From: an uncultured beta proteobacterium
Lineage (GTDB): Bacteria; Pseudomonadota; Gammaproteobacteria; Burkholderiales; Burkholderiaceae_C
Length of the DNA stretch: 12,041 nucleotides
Direction: 5' to 3'
Assembly (NCBI GenBank): GCA_903927495.1
Contig: CAIYNH010000029.1
Location: 1 to 12,041 of the forward strand
Shown: positions 1 through 6,945 of the stretch, piece by piece
Layout of the letters: every line of letters begins with the position of its first letter
Numbering within the stretch: the stretch's first letter is position 1
Program-made: the position numbers and the translations under genes
The notes under the pieces: generated by a model
What the model was told of the DNA's origin: nothing
The model's database searches: none
Seen by the model: only the letters and a program-made list of their open reading frames with translations

Positions 1-308
1 AATCCCTGGGTTTACTTGAAACTTTGCAGACCAAGATAGTAATGGGTGAAAGCATTGCCCAGTCGTACCAGTTTGTCGCCAGTGGTAATGCCCTGCTGGG
101 TTTTGTGGCCCTGTCACAGGCGCAACAGAGTGGGAAGATTGATGGATCTTCCTGGATCGTCCCCAGCACACTTTACTCACCCATTCGTCAGGATGCCGTC
201 TTGCTGAACCAAGGCAGGGGCAAGCCGGCGGCACAGGCGTTTCTGAACTACATGAAGGCTGACAAAGCCAAAACTATCATCACTTCTTTTGGCTACGCGC
301 TACCATAA
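1..308 (+). CDS. modA: Molybdate ABC transporter periplasmic binding protein, C-terminal part (5' end outside window)
   Basis: This is the last third or so of ModA, the periplasmic protein that captures molybdate or tungstate and delivers it to the ModBC importer. The frame is open from base 3, so the gene starts upstream of the window; a TTG at position 24 is internal. Visible family features are the block SIAQSYQFVASGNALLGFVALSQ in shortened form (SIAQSYQFVASG, then GFVALSQ), the WIVPSTLYSPIRQDAVLL stretch typical of the ModA C-lobe, and the terminal GYALP, which matches the usual GYGLP-type ending of the family. The next genes are modB and modC on the same strand, which supports the call. 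A 100-bp gap separates it from modB. Identity is secure from the C-terminal signature plus context; the signal peptide and ligand-binding serines of the N-lobe are outside the window. Confidence 0.93.
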   Translation, partial: SLGLLETLQTKIVMGESIAQSYQFVASGNALLGFVALSQAQQSGKIDGSSWIVPSTLYSPIRQDAVLLNQGRGKPAAQAFLNYMKADKAKTIITSFGYALP

Positions 309-408
309 TCAACAGCAATGCCTTGACGCTACGGTATTGGCAGTTCTAGTCAAAATACCTCTACAACGACCCAAAGTGCTGTCACATTTTTATTTGTAAG
401 ATTGCCGC

Positions 409-1089
409 ATGTTTTTAACTGACAGTGATCTGCAAGCCCTCTGGCTGACCGTGCGTCTGGCCAGTGTGGTAACCCTGATCCTGCTGCTGATTGGCACGCC
501 GATCGCATGGTGGCTGGCGCGCACCAAGGCCTGGTGGAAAGGGCCAATTAGCGCGGTACTGGCCTTACCCTTGGTGCTTCCACCCTCGGTGCTTGGTTTT
601 TATTTGCTGCTGGCCATGGGACCCAACGGACCGCTGGGTCAAATTACCCAGACGCTGGGCCTCGGGACTTTGCCGTTCACCTTCTGGGGTCTGGTGATTG
701 CCTCCGTGTTTTACTCCATGCCTTTTATGGTGCAACCCTTGCAAACGGCGTTTGAGGCGATTGGCGAGCGTCCGCTGGAAGTGGCCGCGACCTTACGTGC
801 TTCGCCGCTGGATGCCTTCTTTACCGTGGCGGTGCCGCTGGCTCGCCCCGGTTTTATAACCGCTTGCATCCTGAGTTTTGCGCACACCGTCGGTGAATTC
901 GGTGTGGTGTTGATGATTGGTGGCAACCTGCCCGGCGCGACCCGTGTGGCATCGGTTCAAATTTACGAGCATGTGGAAGCCATGGAATACCTGCAGGCAC
1001 ATCGGCTGTCAGCGGTGTTGCTGGTGTTCTCGTTCCTGGTACTCGTGGTGCTGTATACCTGGCAGCCCAAGCCCAAGAAAGGGAGCTGA
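409..1089 (+). CDS. modB: Molybdate ABC transporter permease ModB
   Basis: This encodes the 226-residue inner-membrane channel subunit that works as a dimer with ModC to import molybdate. Hydrophobic segments are spread over the length (about residues 12-32, 44-67, 85-108, 140-165 and 200-218), the usual ModB size and number. The cytoplasmic EAA loop that docks on the ATPase is visible as [14 protein letters not shown] followed by [10 protein letters not shown], and the following [15 protein letters not shown] is characteristic of ModB. The ATG at 409 is chosen because it begins just ahead of the first membrane segment; only a weak TAAG-like ribosome site precedes it. The stop is one base before the modC start, so the two are translationally coupled. 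The 100 bases between modA and modB hold a TTGACG at 323-328 but no good -10 partner, so I do not call a promoter there. Confidence 0.95.
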   Translation: MFLTDSDLQALWLTVRLASVVTLILLLIGTPIAWWLARTKAWWKGPISAVLALPLVLPPSVLGFYLLLAMGPNGPLGQITQTLGLGTLPFTFWGLVIASVFYSMPFMVQPLQTAFEAIGERPLEVAATLRASPLDAFFTVAVPLARPGFITACILSFAHTVGEFGVVLMIGGNLPGATRVASVQIYEHVEAMEYLQAHRLSAVLLVFSFLVLVVLYTWQPKPKKGS

Positions 1090-1090
1090 C

Positions 1091-2161
1091 TTGGGTGCCA
1101 TTCAAGCCCGCTTTTGCCTCAACTGGCCGGGATTTACGCTCGATGTCGATCTGAATTTGCCAGGGAGTGGAGTGACCGCGCTGTTTGGCCACTCGGGCTC
1201 TGGCAAGACCACGCTGCTGCGCTGCATGGCCGGGCTGGAGCGCGCAACCCAAGGCCTGCTTACTGTAAATGGCGCGGTTTGGCAGGACGAAGCACATTGG
1301 CTGCCGACGCACCTGCGCCCAATTGGCTACGTATTTCAGGAAGCCAGCCTGTTTGAGCACCTCAGCGTCATGGGAAATCTGCGCTACGGCATGCGCCGTA
1401 TTTCTGCTGCACAACAGGGCAGCCTGGAGCGGGCCATTGACTTGCTGGGGATTGCTCACCTGCTGCAGCGCAAACCCGACGGACTCTCGGGGGGTGAACG
1501 CAGCCGGGTTGGCATCGCGCGGGCTTTGGCCGTGAGCCCGAGCCTGCTGCTAATGGACGAGCCTTTGGCCGCGCTCGACTTGAAACGCAAGCAAGAAATT
1601 CTGCCCTACTTGGAGCGGCTGCACCGCGAGCTGGACCTTCCGATCATCTATGTCAGCCACGCGCCCGACGAAGTGGCGCGGCTGGCGGACCATATCGTGG
1701 TGCTGGAGGCGGGACGCGCCGTGGCCTGTGGGCCGCTCAAAGACACCCTGGCGCGGCTTGATTTGCCCATACACCTGGGCGAAGATACTGGCGTGGTGCT
1801 GGACGCGGTGGTGGCCGAACGCGATGTGCATTGGCATCTGGCCCGAGTCGAGTTCGCGGGTGGCAGCCTATGGGTTCGCGATGCCGGGCATGCGCTGGGT
1901 GCCCCGGTTCGGGTGCGCATTCTGGCCCGCGATGTCAGTATTGCATTAACCAAACTCGAAGACATCAGCATTCAGAATTGCCTGCCTGCCACGGTTGACC
2001 AACTCGCCGGCGATGCCCACCCAGCGCTGACGCTGCTGCGCCTGCAAGTGGGTCAATCGCCCATGCTGGCACGCCTGACCAAGCGCTCTTGCGCCGAGTT
2101 GGCGCTGCTGCCGGGTAAGTCAGTTTGGGTACAGATCAAGGCGGTTGCCTTGATTGGCTAA
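1091..2161 (+). CDS. modC: Molybdate ABC transporter ATP-binding protein ModC
   Basis: This is the ATPase that drives molybdate import, 356 residues from a TTG start. TTG at 1091 is preferred because GGGAG at 1081-1085 sits five bases upstream and the product then begins directly at the first beta strand of an ABC domain. The frame is open further upstream, but that part lies inside modB and reads as non-protein-like sequence. Walker A is GHSGSGKTT (about residues 33-41), followed by the Q-loop VFQEASLFEHLSV, the signature LSGGERSRVGIARAL, Walker B LLLMDEPLAALD and the H-loop YVSHAPDEV. The last 120 or so residues form a MOP/TOBE-like oxyanion-binding regulatory domain, which is normal for full-length ModC. 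The sequence looks intact. No ModE gene or obvious ModE operator is visible; the operon promoter lies upstream of the window. Confidence 0.95.
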   Translation: MGAIQARFCLNWPGFTLDVDLNLPGSGVTALFGHSGSGKTTLLRCMAGLERATQGLLTVNGAVWQDEAHWLPTHLRPIGYVFQEASLFEHLSVMGNLRYGMRRISAAQQGSLERAIDLLGIAHLLQRKPDGLSGGERSRVGIARALAVSPSLLLMDEPLAALDLKRKQEILPYLERLHRELDLPIIYVSHAPDEVARLADHIVVLEAGRAVACGPLKDTLARLDLPIHLGEDTGVVLDAVVAERDVHWHLARVEFAGGSLWVRDAGHALGAPVRVRILARDVSIALTKLEDISIQNCLPATVDQLAGDAHPALTLLRLQVGQSPMLARLTKRSCAELALLPGKSVWVQIKAVALIG

Positions 2162-2213
2162 CGCTCCACTGACTCTGCTTCTTTATCTGTGAAATTGGCC
2201 TGTAGAGCTTATT

Positions 2214-2242
2214 CAAAAAAGCGTTGAGCGCTCCTGTTTTTG
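2214..2242 (+). terminator. Weak terminator-like hairpin after modC
   Basis: About 55 bases after the modC stop, AGCG (2220-2223) can pair with CGCT (2229-2232) around a five-base loop. The flanking CAAAAA (2214-2219) can pair with TTTTTG (2237-2242) across a four-base CCTG bulge. The A-tract, stem and T-tract resemble a bidirectional intrinsic terminator, but the GC stem is only four pairs and the bulge weakens it. It is in the right place to end modABC transcription. Function is inferred only. Confidence 0.35.
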
Positions 2243-2259
2243 AGTAGTAATGGGTTATG

Positions 2260-2274
2260 ACGCAGGGCCTGCGT
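2260..2274. repeat. 15-bp perfect odd palindrome upstream of phoX
   Basis: ACGCAGG (2260-2266) and CCTGCGT (2268-2274) are exact reverse complements around a single central G. Two more outer pairs match at 2257-2258 and 2276-2277 after one mismatch. One-base loops do not favour an RNA hairpin, so a dimeric DNA-binding protein site is the simpler reading, although chance is possible. It lies about 107 bp upstream of the Pho box, far from the phoX promoter, and about 100 bp past modC. I do not recognise it as the site of a known regulator. Confidence 0.3.
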
Positions 2275-2381
2275 GATGCCCCGATGGCTTATTCCATTTT
2301 TAAATCACCCGTGTCATCGTTGTCTCGTCTGGTCTTGCTGCCGCAATGTTTACGGCTCGGCACCCAGGCACCGACTATCGC

Positions 2382-2415
2382 CAGTCACACGCATGTCACA
2401 AGCCCAGGCTAAATT
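2382..2415 (+). promoter_or_regulatory. PhoB-dependent promoter of phoX (Pho box plus -10)
   Basis: CAGTCAC (2382-2388), the spacer ACGC, and ATGTCAC (2393-2399) form the 18-bp arrangement of two 7-bp direct repeats separated by four bases that defines a Pho box (consensus CTGTCAT-N4-CTGTCAY). Each half keeps the GTCA core. A -10-like TAAATT at 2410-2415 begins ten bases after the box, the spacing expected where PhoB replaces a -35 element. A weaker upstream half (CCGACTA at 2371-2377) keeps the 11-bp register but matches poorly. GGAG at 2433-2436 then lies six bases before the phoX ATG. The next gene being an alkaline phosphatase strongly supports phosphate-starvation control. Confidence 0.75.
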
Positions 2416-2442
2416 AGTTCTTTTATTCATCTGGAGCTTCAC

Positions 2443-4422
2443 ATGACCCGATTTTCCCTTGATTTCACTTCTACGCCTGATCGTGCCGAGACTGCATTGA
2501 ACAAAGATGCCATCAACGCCAGTCTGTCACGTCGACAGGTGCTAAAAAGCGTTTTGGGTGGGGTTTCTGCGGTGGGTCTATCCAGCTTTGGTCTGAGTGC
2601 CTGTGGTGGCAGCGACTCTGCTCCTGTGACCATCAGTTCTGTTGAGTTTTTGGGCATGCCAGTCCCTGCCACCGATGCACTGCGCGCAGCCAGTTACACG
2701 GAAGCCAGCCTCAAGGTTACCTACTCCGATACCACAACTAAATCGCAAGCTCTCAGCTACAACACAATTTTCAAAACTGGCGACACGCTGAAAAATGGCA
2801 GCTCCAGCGTGATTGCCGGTGCCTATTACGACATCAATGGCAATCCGATCATGGACACTTCAGGTACAACGCCGACCCAGTTTTTCTCCGACTCTCCGGA
2901 CGGAAACTCCCTGATTTCACTGGCCAACCCGACGGTGACAGGGGTCACCGGCAACACTCTGTTCCTGGTGACGCAGTACGAATACGTGACTGGCAACAAC
3001 GCCTCGGTCGGTACACGCCCAACTCCGGTTGGTACGGATATGTACGGCAAGTTACCTTCACCAATTTCCGTCACCACCCTGGACCAAGACAAAACCACAG
3101 GCGCGCTGAAGGCCGTCAAGCACTTCAACGTCGACACCAAGCCCGCCAACGGTCTGTGGATTACCTGTGCCTCCAGCCTGTCACCCTGGAATACCCACCT
3201 CTCCAGCGAAGAATATGAGCCGGATGCCGTCAATATTTCCACCAATACGATGTTCTAGGCCTTTAGCCAGAACCTATTCGGCAGCACTACCGCCGCAAAC
3301 CCCTACCATTACGGACATGTTCCAGAAGTTACGGTCAAGCCTGATGGGACAGCCAGCATCGTCAAACACTACAACCTGGGTCGCATTGCGCGTGAACTGG
3401 TCGAAGTTTGTCCCGACAACAAGACCGTGCTGATGGGGGATGACGGTACGGACACCGGCCTGTTCATGTTCATCGCCGACACTGAAAAAGACCTGCGTAG
3501 CGGTAGCCTGTATGTTGCCAAATGGACGCAAACTGCGGCTGCCGCAGGCGGAGCGGCAACGCTTAGCTGGATCAAACTGGGAAGCACCTCCAGCGATTAC
3601 GTCAAAGCCCTTGCCGACACTCTAAAAGCCAGCGATATCGTCACCGTCTCGAAAACCGATCCGCTCGATGCAAGCTATAGCAAGATTGCCTATAACGGCA
3701 CAACCGAGTGGGTCAAGTTCTCGGCCGGCAAGGACATCGCCGCAGCTTTCCTGGAAACCCATCGGTATGCAGCGCTCATGGGTGGCACGCTGGAATTCTC
3801 CAAGATGGAAGGGGTGGCACTCAACAAAAAAGACAAGCTGGCATATATCGCCATGTCTCGGGTTGAAAAGGAAATGCAAGACCTTCTTGGCGACGTGCGG
3901 GTAGGCAAAATTACCGCCGGTGCCACTTATGAACTTAAGCTGTCAACCGGTCAGAAAGACACCAGCGGCACCACCATTGGCAGCGACTGGGTGCCAACGG
4001 CGATGGCAGCCATTCCAGCCCTGGTGGGTGAAGACTTGGTGACACCCGATGTTGTGGGCAATACAGCCACCGTAGACAAGATATCTAACGCTGACAATCT
4101 GAAATTCTCGGAAAAGTTACGAACGCTGTTCATTGGCGAAGACTCTGGCCAGCACGTTAACAACTTCCTTTGGGCCTACAACGTAGACACAAAGAAATTG
4201 TCGCGCATCCTGTCCACACCCGCTGGTGGCGAATCAACCGGCCTGCAAGCCGTAGACAACCTCAACGGCTTCTCCTACATCATGAGCAACTTCCAGCATG
4301 CAGGTGACTGGACCGGCATTCACGCGGGCATCAAGGTCAACGCCGACCCTTTGATCAACGCCAACTGGAACAACAAGAAAAGCTCCGCAGTGGGTTACAT
4401 CAGCGGGCTGCCAGTGCTTTGA
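2443..4422 (+). pseudogene. phoX: PhoX-type alkaline phosphatase interrupted by one in-frame amber codon
   Basis: This encodes a large monomeric phosphatase of the PhoX (DUF839) family, which releases phosphate from organic esters outside the cytoplasm using Ca and Fe cofactors. Counting the interrupting codon it would be 659 residues. The N-terminus has a Tat motif SRRQVLK (RR at 30-31), a hydrophobic stretch and a lipobox LSAC (Cys54), predicting a Tat-exported lipoprotein. The first part carries the conserved block with Cys242, SPWNTHLSSEEYEPDA and Glu256-Glu257. Codon 272 (3256-3258) is TAG. The same frame then runs on without another stop to 4422 and carries the rest of the family signature: NPYHYGHVPEV, YNLGRIARELVEV, VLMGDDGTDTGLFMFIA and KMEGVALN. 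Taken literally, only 271 residues are made and the enzyme is inactive. The ATG at 2443 has GGAG six bases upstream. Alternatives are a sequencing error or amber readthrough. The gene is preceded by a Pho box. Confidence 0.88.
3256..3258 (+). other. In-frame amber codon inside phoX
   Basis: The TAG follows ...ISTNTMF and precedes AFSQNLFGSTTAANPYHYG in one continuous frame, with no insertion or deletion needed. As I recall the family, PhoX homologues have an ordinary residue (often Lys) here. AAG, CAG, GAG, TTG, TCG, TGG, TAC and TAT are each one base change away. The alternative downstream reinitiation point (ATG at 3430 in the same frame) lies within the catalytic domain and has no evident ribosome site suited to making a functional second half. 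Confidence 0.9.
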
Positions 4423-4441
4423 TCTGGTCAATAGATGGTGG

Positions 4442-5200
4442 TCATTTGCAGTTGTTGTGCAGTTTCCACTTTTCAGCATGGCCGATGACCTCGGCGAAAT
4501 CTGGAACCTTGCAGCGCTCGACTTCTGCGGGGTCAACAGGAACCACTGGCTGACCGGCAACCGACTTGTCGAACTCGACTGCGTGCCTGGGTGCCGTGCT
4601 GTATATCGACTGAGCGATGCCCGCAGCGGCGCAGGCAAAGGCGGTAACTGAAAGCACCTGGGCAAGCGTTACCGACGGCATCTGGTTTGCAGGAATTTTG
4701 CAGGAACCACCTGGGCAGAGCTTGGCTTTTTCCTTGTTAACTACGTTGTAGATCTTGCAGCCGATGCAGATGCCAAAGGCGGTCTCGAAGAAAAGCAGGG
4801 CCAGACACATCGAGCACACAACCAGGTTGATCGGACCAATTACGTTATTGAGCACCATCAGGTACAGCATGGTGACCGCTAGGACAAAGCCAATGCCCCA
4901 GGCAAATCGTTTCTGAGGAGCCCCAGTCCACTCGGGCTGCTGCTTGCGCACCGCCCATTCGCCAAGAATCATGATCGGGGCGAAACGTGGATTAATAAAA
5001 ATGCGGATCGTGAACTCAATCAAAAAGCACACCACAAATACGCGTGTTGGCTGAAAGTTGCCCGCTAACCATGCATTCATAAAGGAAATCAACCCCAGGA
5101 AAAACAAAATACCTGCGCTTGCGCGGATGGCCCGTTCGTTGAGAACTGGAATCTCGTATTCGGGGAGTTTCTGCCCGAACTGAAAAAAGAAATTGGTCAT
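4442..5200 (-). CDS. DUF4395 membrane protein with cysteine-rich C-terminal extension
   Basis: This is a 252-residue inner-membrane protein whose first 155 or so residues match the DUF4395 family: VLNERAIRASAGILFFLG near the start, INPRFAPI at about 69-76, QKRFAWGIGFVLA at about 96-108, and FFETAFGICIGCKIYN at about 137-152. Four hydrophobic segments lie at about 27-47, 52-69, 100-121 and 123-145. Beyond the core there are CIGC (145-148), CPGGSC (162-167), a further hydrophobic segment (about 177-198) and a soluble tail with Cys230 and Cys251. The ATG at 5200 is chosen because the open frame above it begins with TTG and non-conserved sequence. The family has no settled function; it is often found near rhodanese or thioredoxin-like genes, and a rhodanese gene is the next upstream gene here. 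Thiol or sulfur chemistry at the membrane is an inference. The gene converges on phoX with only 19 bp between the stops. Confidence 0.85.
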   Translation of the reverse strand: MTNFFFQFGQKLPEYEIPVLNERAIRASAGILFFLGLISFMNAWLAGNFQPTRVFVVCFLIEFTIRIFINPRFAPIMILGEWAVRKQQPEWTGAPQKRFAWGIGFVLAVTMLYLMVLNNVIGPINLVVCSMCLALLFFETAFGICIGCKIYNVVNKEKAKLCPGGSCKIPANQMPSVTLAQVLSVTAFACAAAGIAQSIYSTAPRHAVEFDKSVAGQPVVPVDPAEVERCKVPDFAEVIGHAEKWKLHNNCK

Positions 5201-5228
5201 GGTGCTTCTATGTATTTGTCTTGGCTGA

Positions 5229-5273
5229 AGTATTGATGAATGAGGCAGAGAAGCTCTGTGATTTTTGTCACAG
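5229..5273 (-). promoter_or_regulatory. CRP-type operator and probable promoter of the DUF4395 gene
   Basis: CTGTGA (5256-5261), six bases, and TCACAG (5268-5273) form a perfect palindrome that contains the full CRP consensus TGTGA-N6-TCACA. It lies about 56 bases upstream of the DUF4395 start codon. On the minus strand an AATACT (-10-like, four of six consensus bases) sits at 5234-5229, which would place the transcription start near 5222 and the operator centre near -42. That is within one base of class II CRP activation geometry. There is no T-tract after the hairpin, so a terminator is less likely. Binding by a CRP/FNR-family protein is inferred. Confidence 0.6.
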
Positions 5274-5641
5274 AAATCCAAACTTTTCGCAACTTCATCC
5301 GGATTTCAGTTCTAAATCATGCCTGTCGTTGTTGTCTGGGCTTGTCTTGCGACGGCGATGACTGCGGCACGATGCATTTGAGACGAATAATTTCAAACGG
5401 AATGCGTTTCCTGAGTTGCCCTATTTGCTTGCAAGCGAGTTGTACGCGCATCTAAAACTGGTGTGAATATCCAACTGACCGCAAATGAATAAACGGAGAA
5501 AGTTTTCTACCAGGTACAGCCAACAGGTCAAGCTCGACAAAGCGACACCCAAGGGGAAAAATCAGACTGTTCAGGTGGATCAAAATGGCAATGATCGCAA
5601 CGAAACTTGGTGAACTCGCTGGTCATTTTCAAACAAGCATG
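5274..5641. other. Non-coding stretch between the DUF4395 operator and the rhodanese gene
   Basis: I find no convincing gene on either strand in these 368 bases. Short open frames exist but lack ribosome sites and protein-like composition. AAACG (5395-5399) and CGTTT (5405-5409) can form a five-pair stem; read on the minus strand it is followed by an AT-rich stretch and could be a poor terminator for the rhodanese transcript, though it is more than 230 bases past that stop. Confidence 0.5.
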
Positions 5642-5998
5642 TTAGTCCAGCAACTTGCTCCATGCGCCAATGTTATGAACCGTCAGGTATCCGTTCTTCC
5701 TAAGCAAAACTTTTGCCAAACCACTTCGTGTTCCGCTTGCACAGCAAAGAACAACCGGGCTGGACCTGGGTATCTCGGCGAGTCTGCCTCCCAACTCCTG
5801 AAGTGGAATATTAATGGTTCCAGGGGCGTTCGCACTTGCAAACTCTCCTGCCGACCTAACGTCGACAAAGGTTGCGCCGTTTTTCTTAAGTTCGGGCAGC
5901 ATAGCCTTTACTCTTTTTGAATTCCACCACTTGTACGCAAACCAAAGACCCAAAGCCACGAGTACCCAATACTTTTCAACAAGATCCAAAAAACGCAT
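5642..5998 (-). CDS. Membrane-anchored single-domain rhodanese-like protein
   Basis: This 118-residue protein has one hydrophobic N-terminal segment (about residues 10-25) followed by a basic stretch and one rhodanese domain (about 30-118). Visible domain marks are FVDVRSAGEF (Asp46, Arg48), the PGTINIPL motif, and the active-site loop C-A-S-G-T-R-S with the presumed catalytic Cys86 directly after Cys85. Rhodanese domains carry sulfane sulfur as a cysteine persulfide. With a Lys/Arg-rich segment after the membrane helix, the domain is probably cytoplasmic and membrane-tethered. The ATG at 5998 is preceded on its strand by AAGGGG (6003-6008). The fold ends with VHNIGAWSKLL, a slightly degenerate form of the usual N-x-x-GG-x-x-AW ending, so the gene looks complete. 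The DUF4395 gene lies 441 bp downstream on the same strand. The physiological sulfur donor and acceptor cannot be read from the sequence. Confidence 0.9.
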   Translation of the reverse strand: MRFLDLVEKYWVLVALGLWFAYKWWNSKRVKAMLPELKKNGATFVDVRSAGEFASANAPGTINIPLQELGGRLAEIPRSSPVVLCCASGTRSGLAKVLLRKNGYLTVHNIGAWSKLLD

Positions 5999-6119
5999 AA
6001 AACCCCTTGGTAAACTGAATTAAAGAAGTATCGATGGAGATGGAAAGCCTTGTTTCTTAGCTTTCAGCGGACAAAAGGCAGCATTTCACTTGGGATGATG
6101 AGCGCCTTCAAGGCTGGTA

Positions 6120-6827
6120 TTAACGCTCGATCGGCGTACTGATGATGGCGGCGTAGTCCACCGCGTCCATGTGCTGTGGTACGAATGTCACTCCCTGGAG
6201 CAGCAGGTTGTTGACAAACAATCGCAAATGGTTTCGCGAGCCTTTCAACAAATTCTGGTACACCATCACGATATCCTGATTGTCGATACCGAGCAAGGCC
6301 TCTTTGATGGCAAAGATGTCAATTTCTTCAATTTCTGCGCTCACCTTAAGCGCGTCGATGACTGACTTTGCTCCGTTCGCGGCAAACTGCGTGTACAGAC
6401 CGTGCAACACTGTGTTTTGAAACAGACCGGTTGTCCATGTTGCCGCCGTGTCGCCCACGCCGTAGCGTAACAACAATTGGCGAACAGCTTCAGCATGAGT
6501 AGCTTCACTGTTGGCAATGTTTTCGAAGACCTTATTATTCGCGCCCCATAGGATATCGAGCTGCGCGCAGACATCATAGGCGAGCTTTTCTTCCTCACGC
6601 ATGAAGATCAGGGAATCCTTTTCTGCCCCATTGAGGGCTTCGATGGGGAGATGCGCGAAGGCCGCAGCCAGTGCCAAACTATCAAAGCTTGAGACACCAT
6701 TTGCATAGACGACCAGCGGTGGCCCCACATTGACTGCGGGGTTTATGTTGCCCCCACCTCCTCCGCAAGCGCCGAGTGCAAGGGTTGTCAGCAAGCTGGC
6801 AGTGAGTTTTAACTGAAATGTCGTCAC
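6120..6827 (-). CDS. DUF2202 ferritin-like lipoprotein
   Basis: This is a 235-residue predicted lipoprotein with a DUF2202 domain, a ferritin-like four-helix fold. The signal peptide ends at the lipobox LGAC (Cys21), followed by a run of glycines and a flexible linker. The domain shows FMREEEKLAYDV (Glu78-80), NSEATH (Glu108 and His111, an ExxH pair as in ferritin-like metal sites), AEIEEIDI (Glu165-168) and GSRNHLRLF (196-204), all family hallmarks. Diiron or other metal binding is inferred from these residues; the cellular role of DUF2202 proteins is not established. I chose GTG at 6827 because AGGA (6838-6835) lies seven bases upstream and gives a compact signal peptide; another GTG 36 bases further up is possible. 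The glycine run probably acts as a linker from the membrane anchor. It is transcribed divergently from ppdK. Confidence 0.85.
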   Translation of the reverse strand: MTTFQLKLTASLLTTLALGACGGGGGNINPAVNVGPPLVVYANGVSSFDSLALAAAFAHLPIEALNGAEKDSLIFMREEEKLAYDVCAQLDILWGANNKVFENIANSEATHAEAVRQLLLRYGVGDTAATWTTGLFQNTVLHGLYTQFAANGAKSVIDALKVSAEIEEIDIFAIKEALLGIDNQDIVMVYQNLLKGSRNHLRLFVNNLLLQGVTFVPQHMDAVDYAAIISTPIER

Positions 6828-6945
6828 TGTGTTTTCCTGGGGGTGGCGTATGTTCAATGGCACTATGCTACCTCAGGATCAATGCCAAGAACGGCTCCGA
6901 TCCCAGGTGCAGATGCTGCTCTTAGCGACCCCAGTGATCGTTAGC

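Noticed and set aside
917..1090. Upstream extension of the modC reading frame into modB
   Set aside because: It lies inside modB in another frame, has non-protein-like composition, and a TTG with a well-spaced GGGAG exists at 1091.
854..1459. 201-codon open frame on the minus strand opposite modB and modC
   Set aside because: It is antisense to two well-supported genes, has no family motif, and is explained by GC-rich codon use on the plus strand.
2310..2330. Second possible Pho box around GTGTCAT upstream of phoX
   Set aside because: Only one half matches, and the partner repeat at the required 11-bp register is absent.
2826..3245. 139-codon minus-strand frame opposite phoX
   Set aside because: The plus strand carries clear PhoX motifs through this stretch, and the antisense product has no recognisable feature.
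3256..3258. Pyrrolysine or other programmed recoding at the phoX TAG
   Set aside because: No pyl genes or recoding structure are visible, and pyrrolysine is not expected in this lineage. Mutation, error or ordinary suppression is simpler, though it cannot be excluded from this window.
5528..5626. 32-codon minus-strand frame after the rhodanese gene with a CDHC motif
   Set aside because: It is very short, has no ribosome site, and a CxxC pair can arise by chance.
5240..5920. Two plus-strand frames (5240-5455 and 5585-5920)
   Set aside because: The first overlaps the CRP-type operator and has no motif. The second runs antisense into the rhodanese gene and has no protein-like character.
6104..6114. 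GCCTT-C-AAGGC palindrome after the DUF2202 stop as a terminator
   Set aside because: It has a one-base loop, a short stem and no T-tract on the minus strand.
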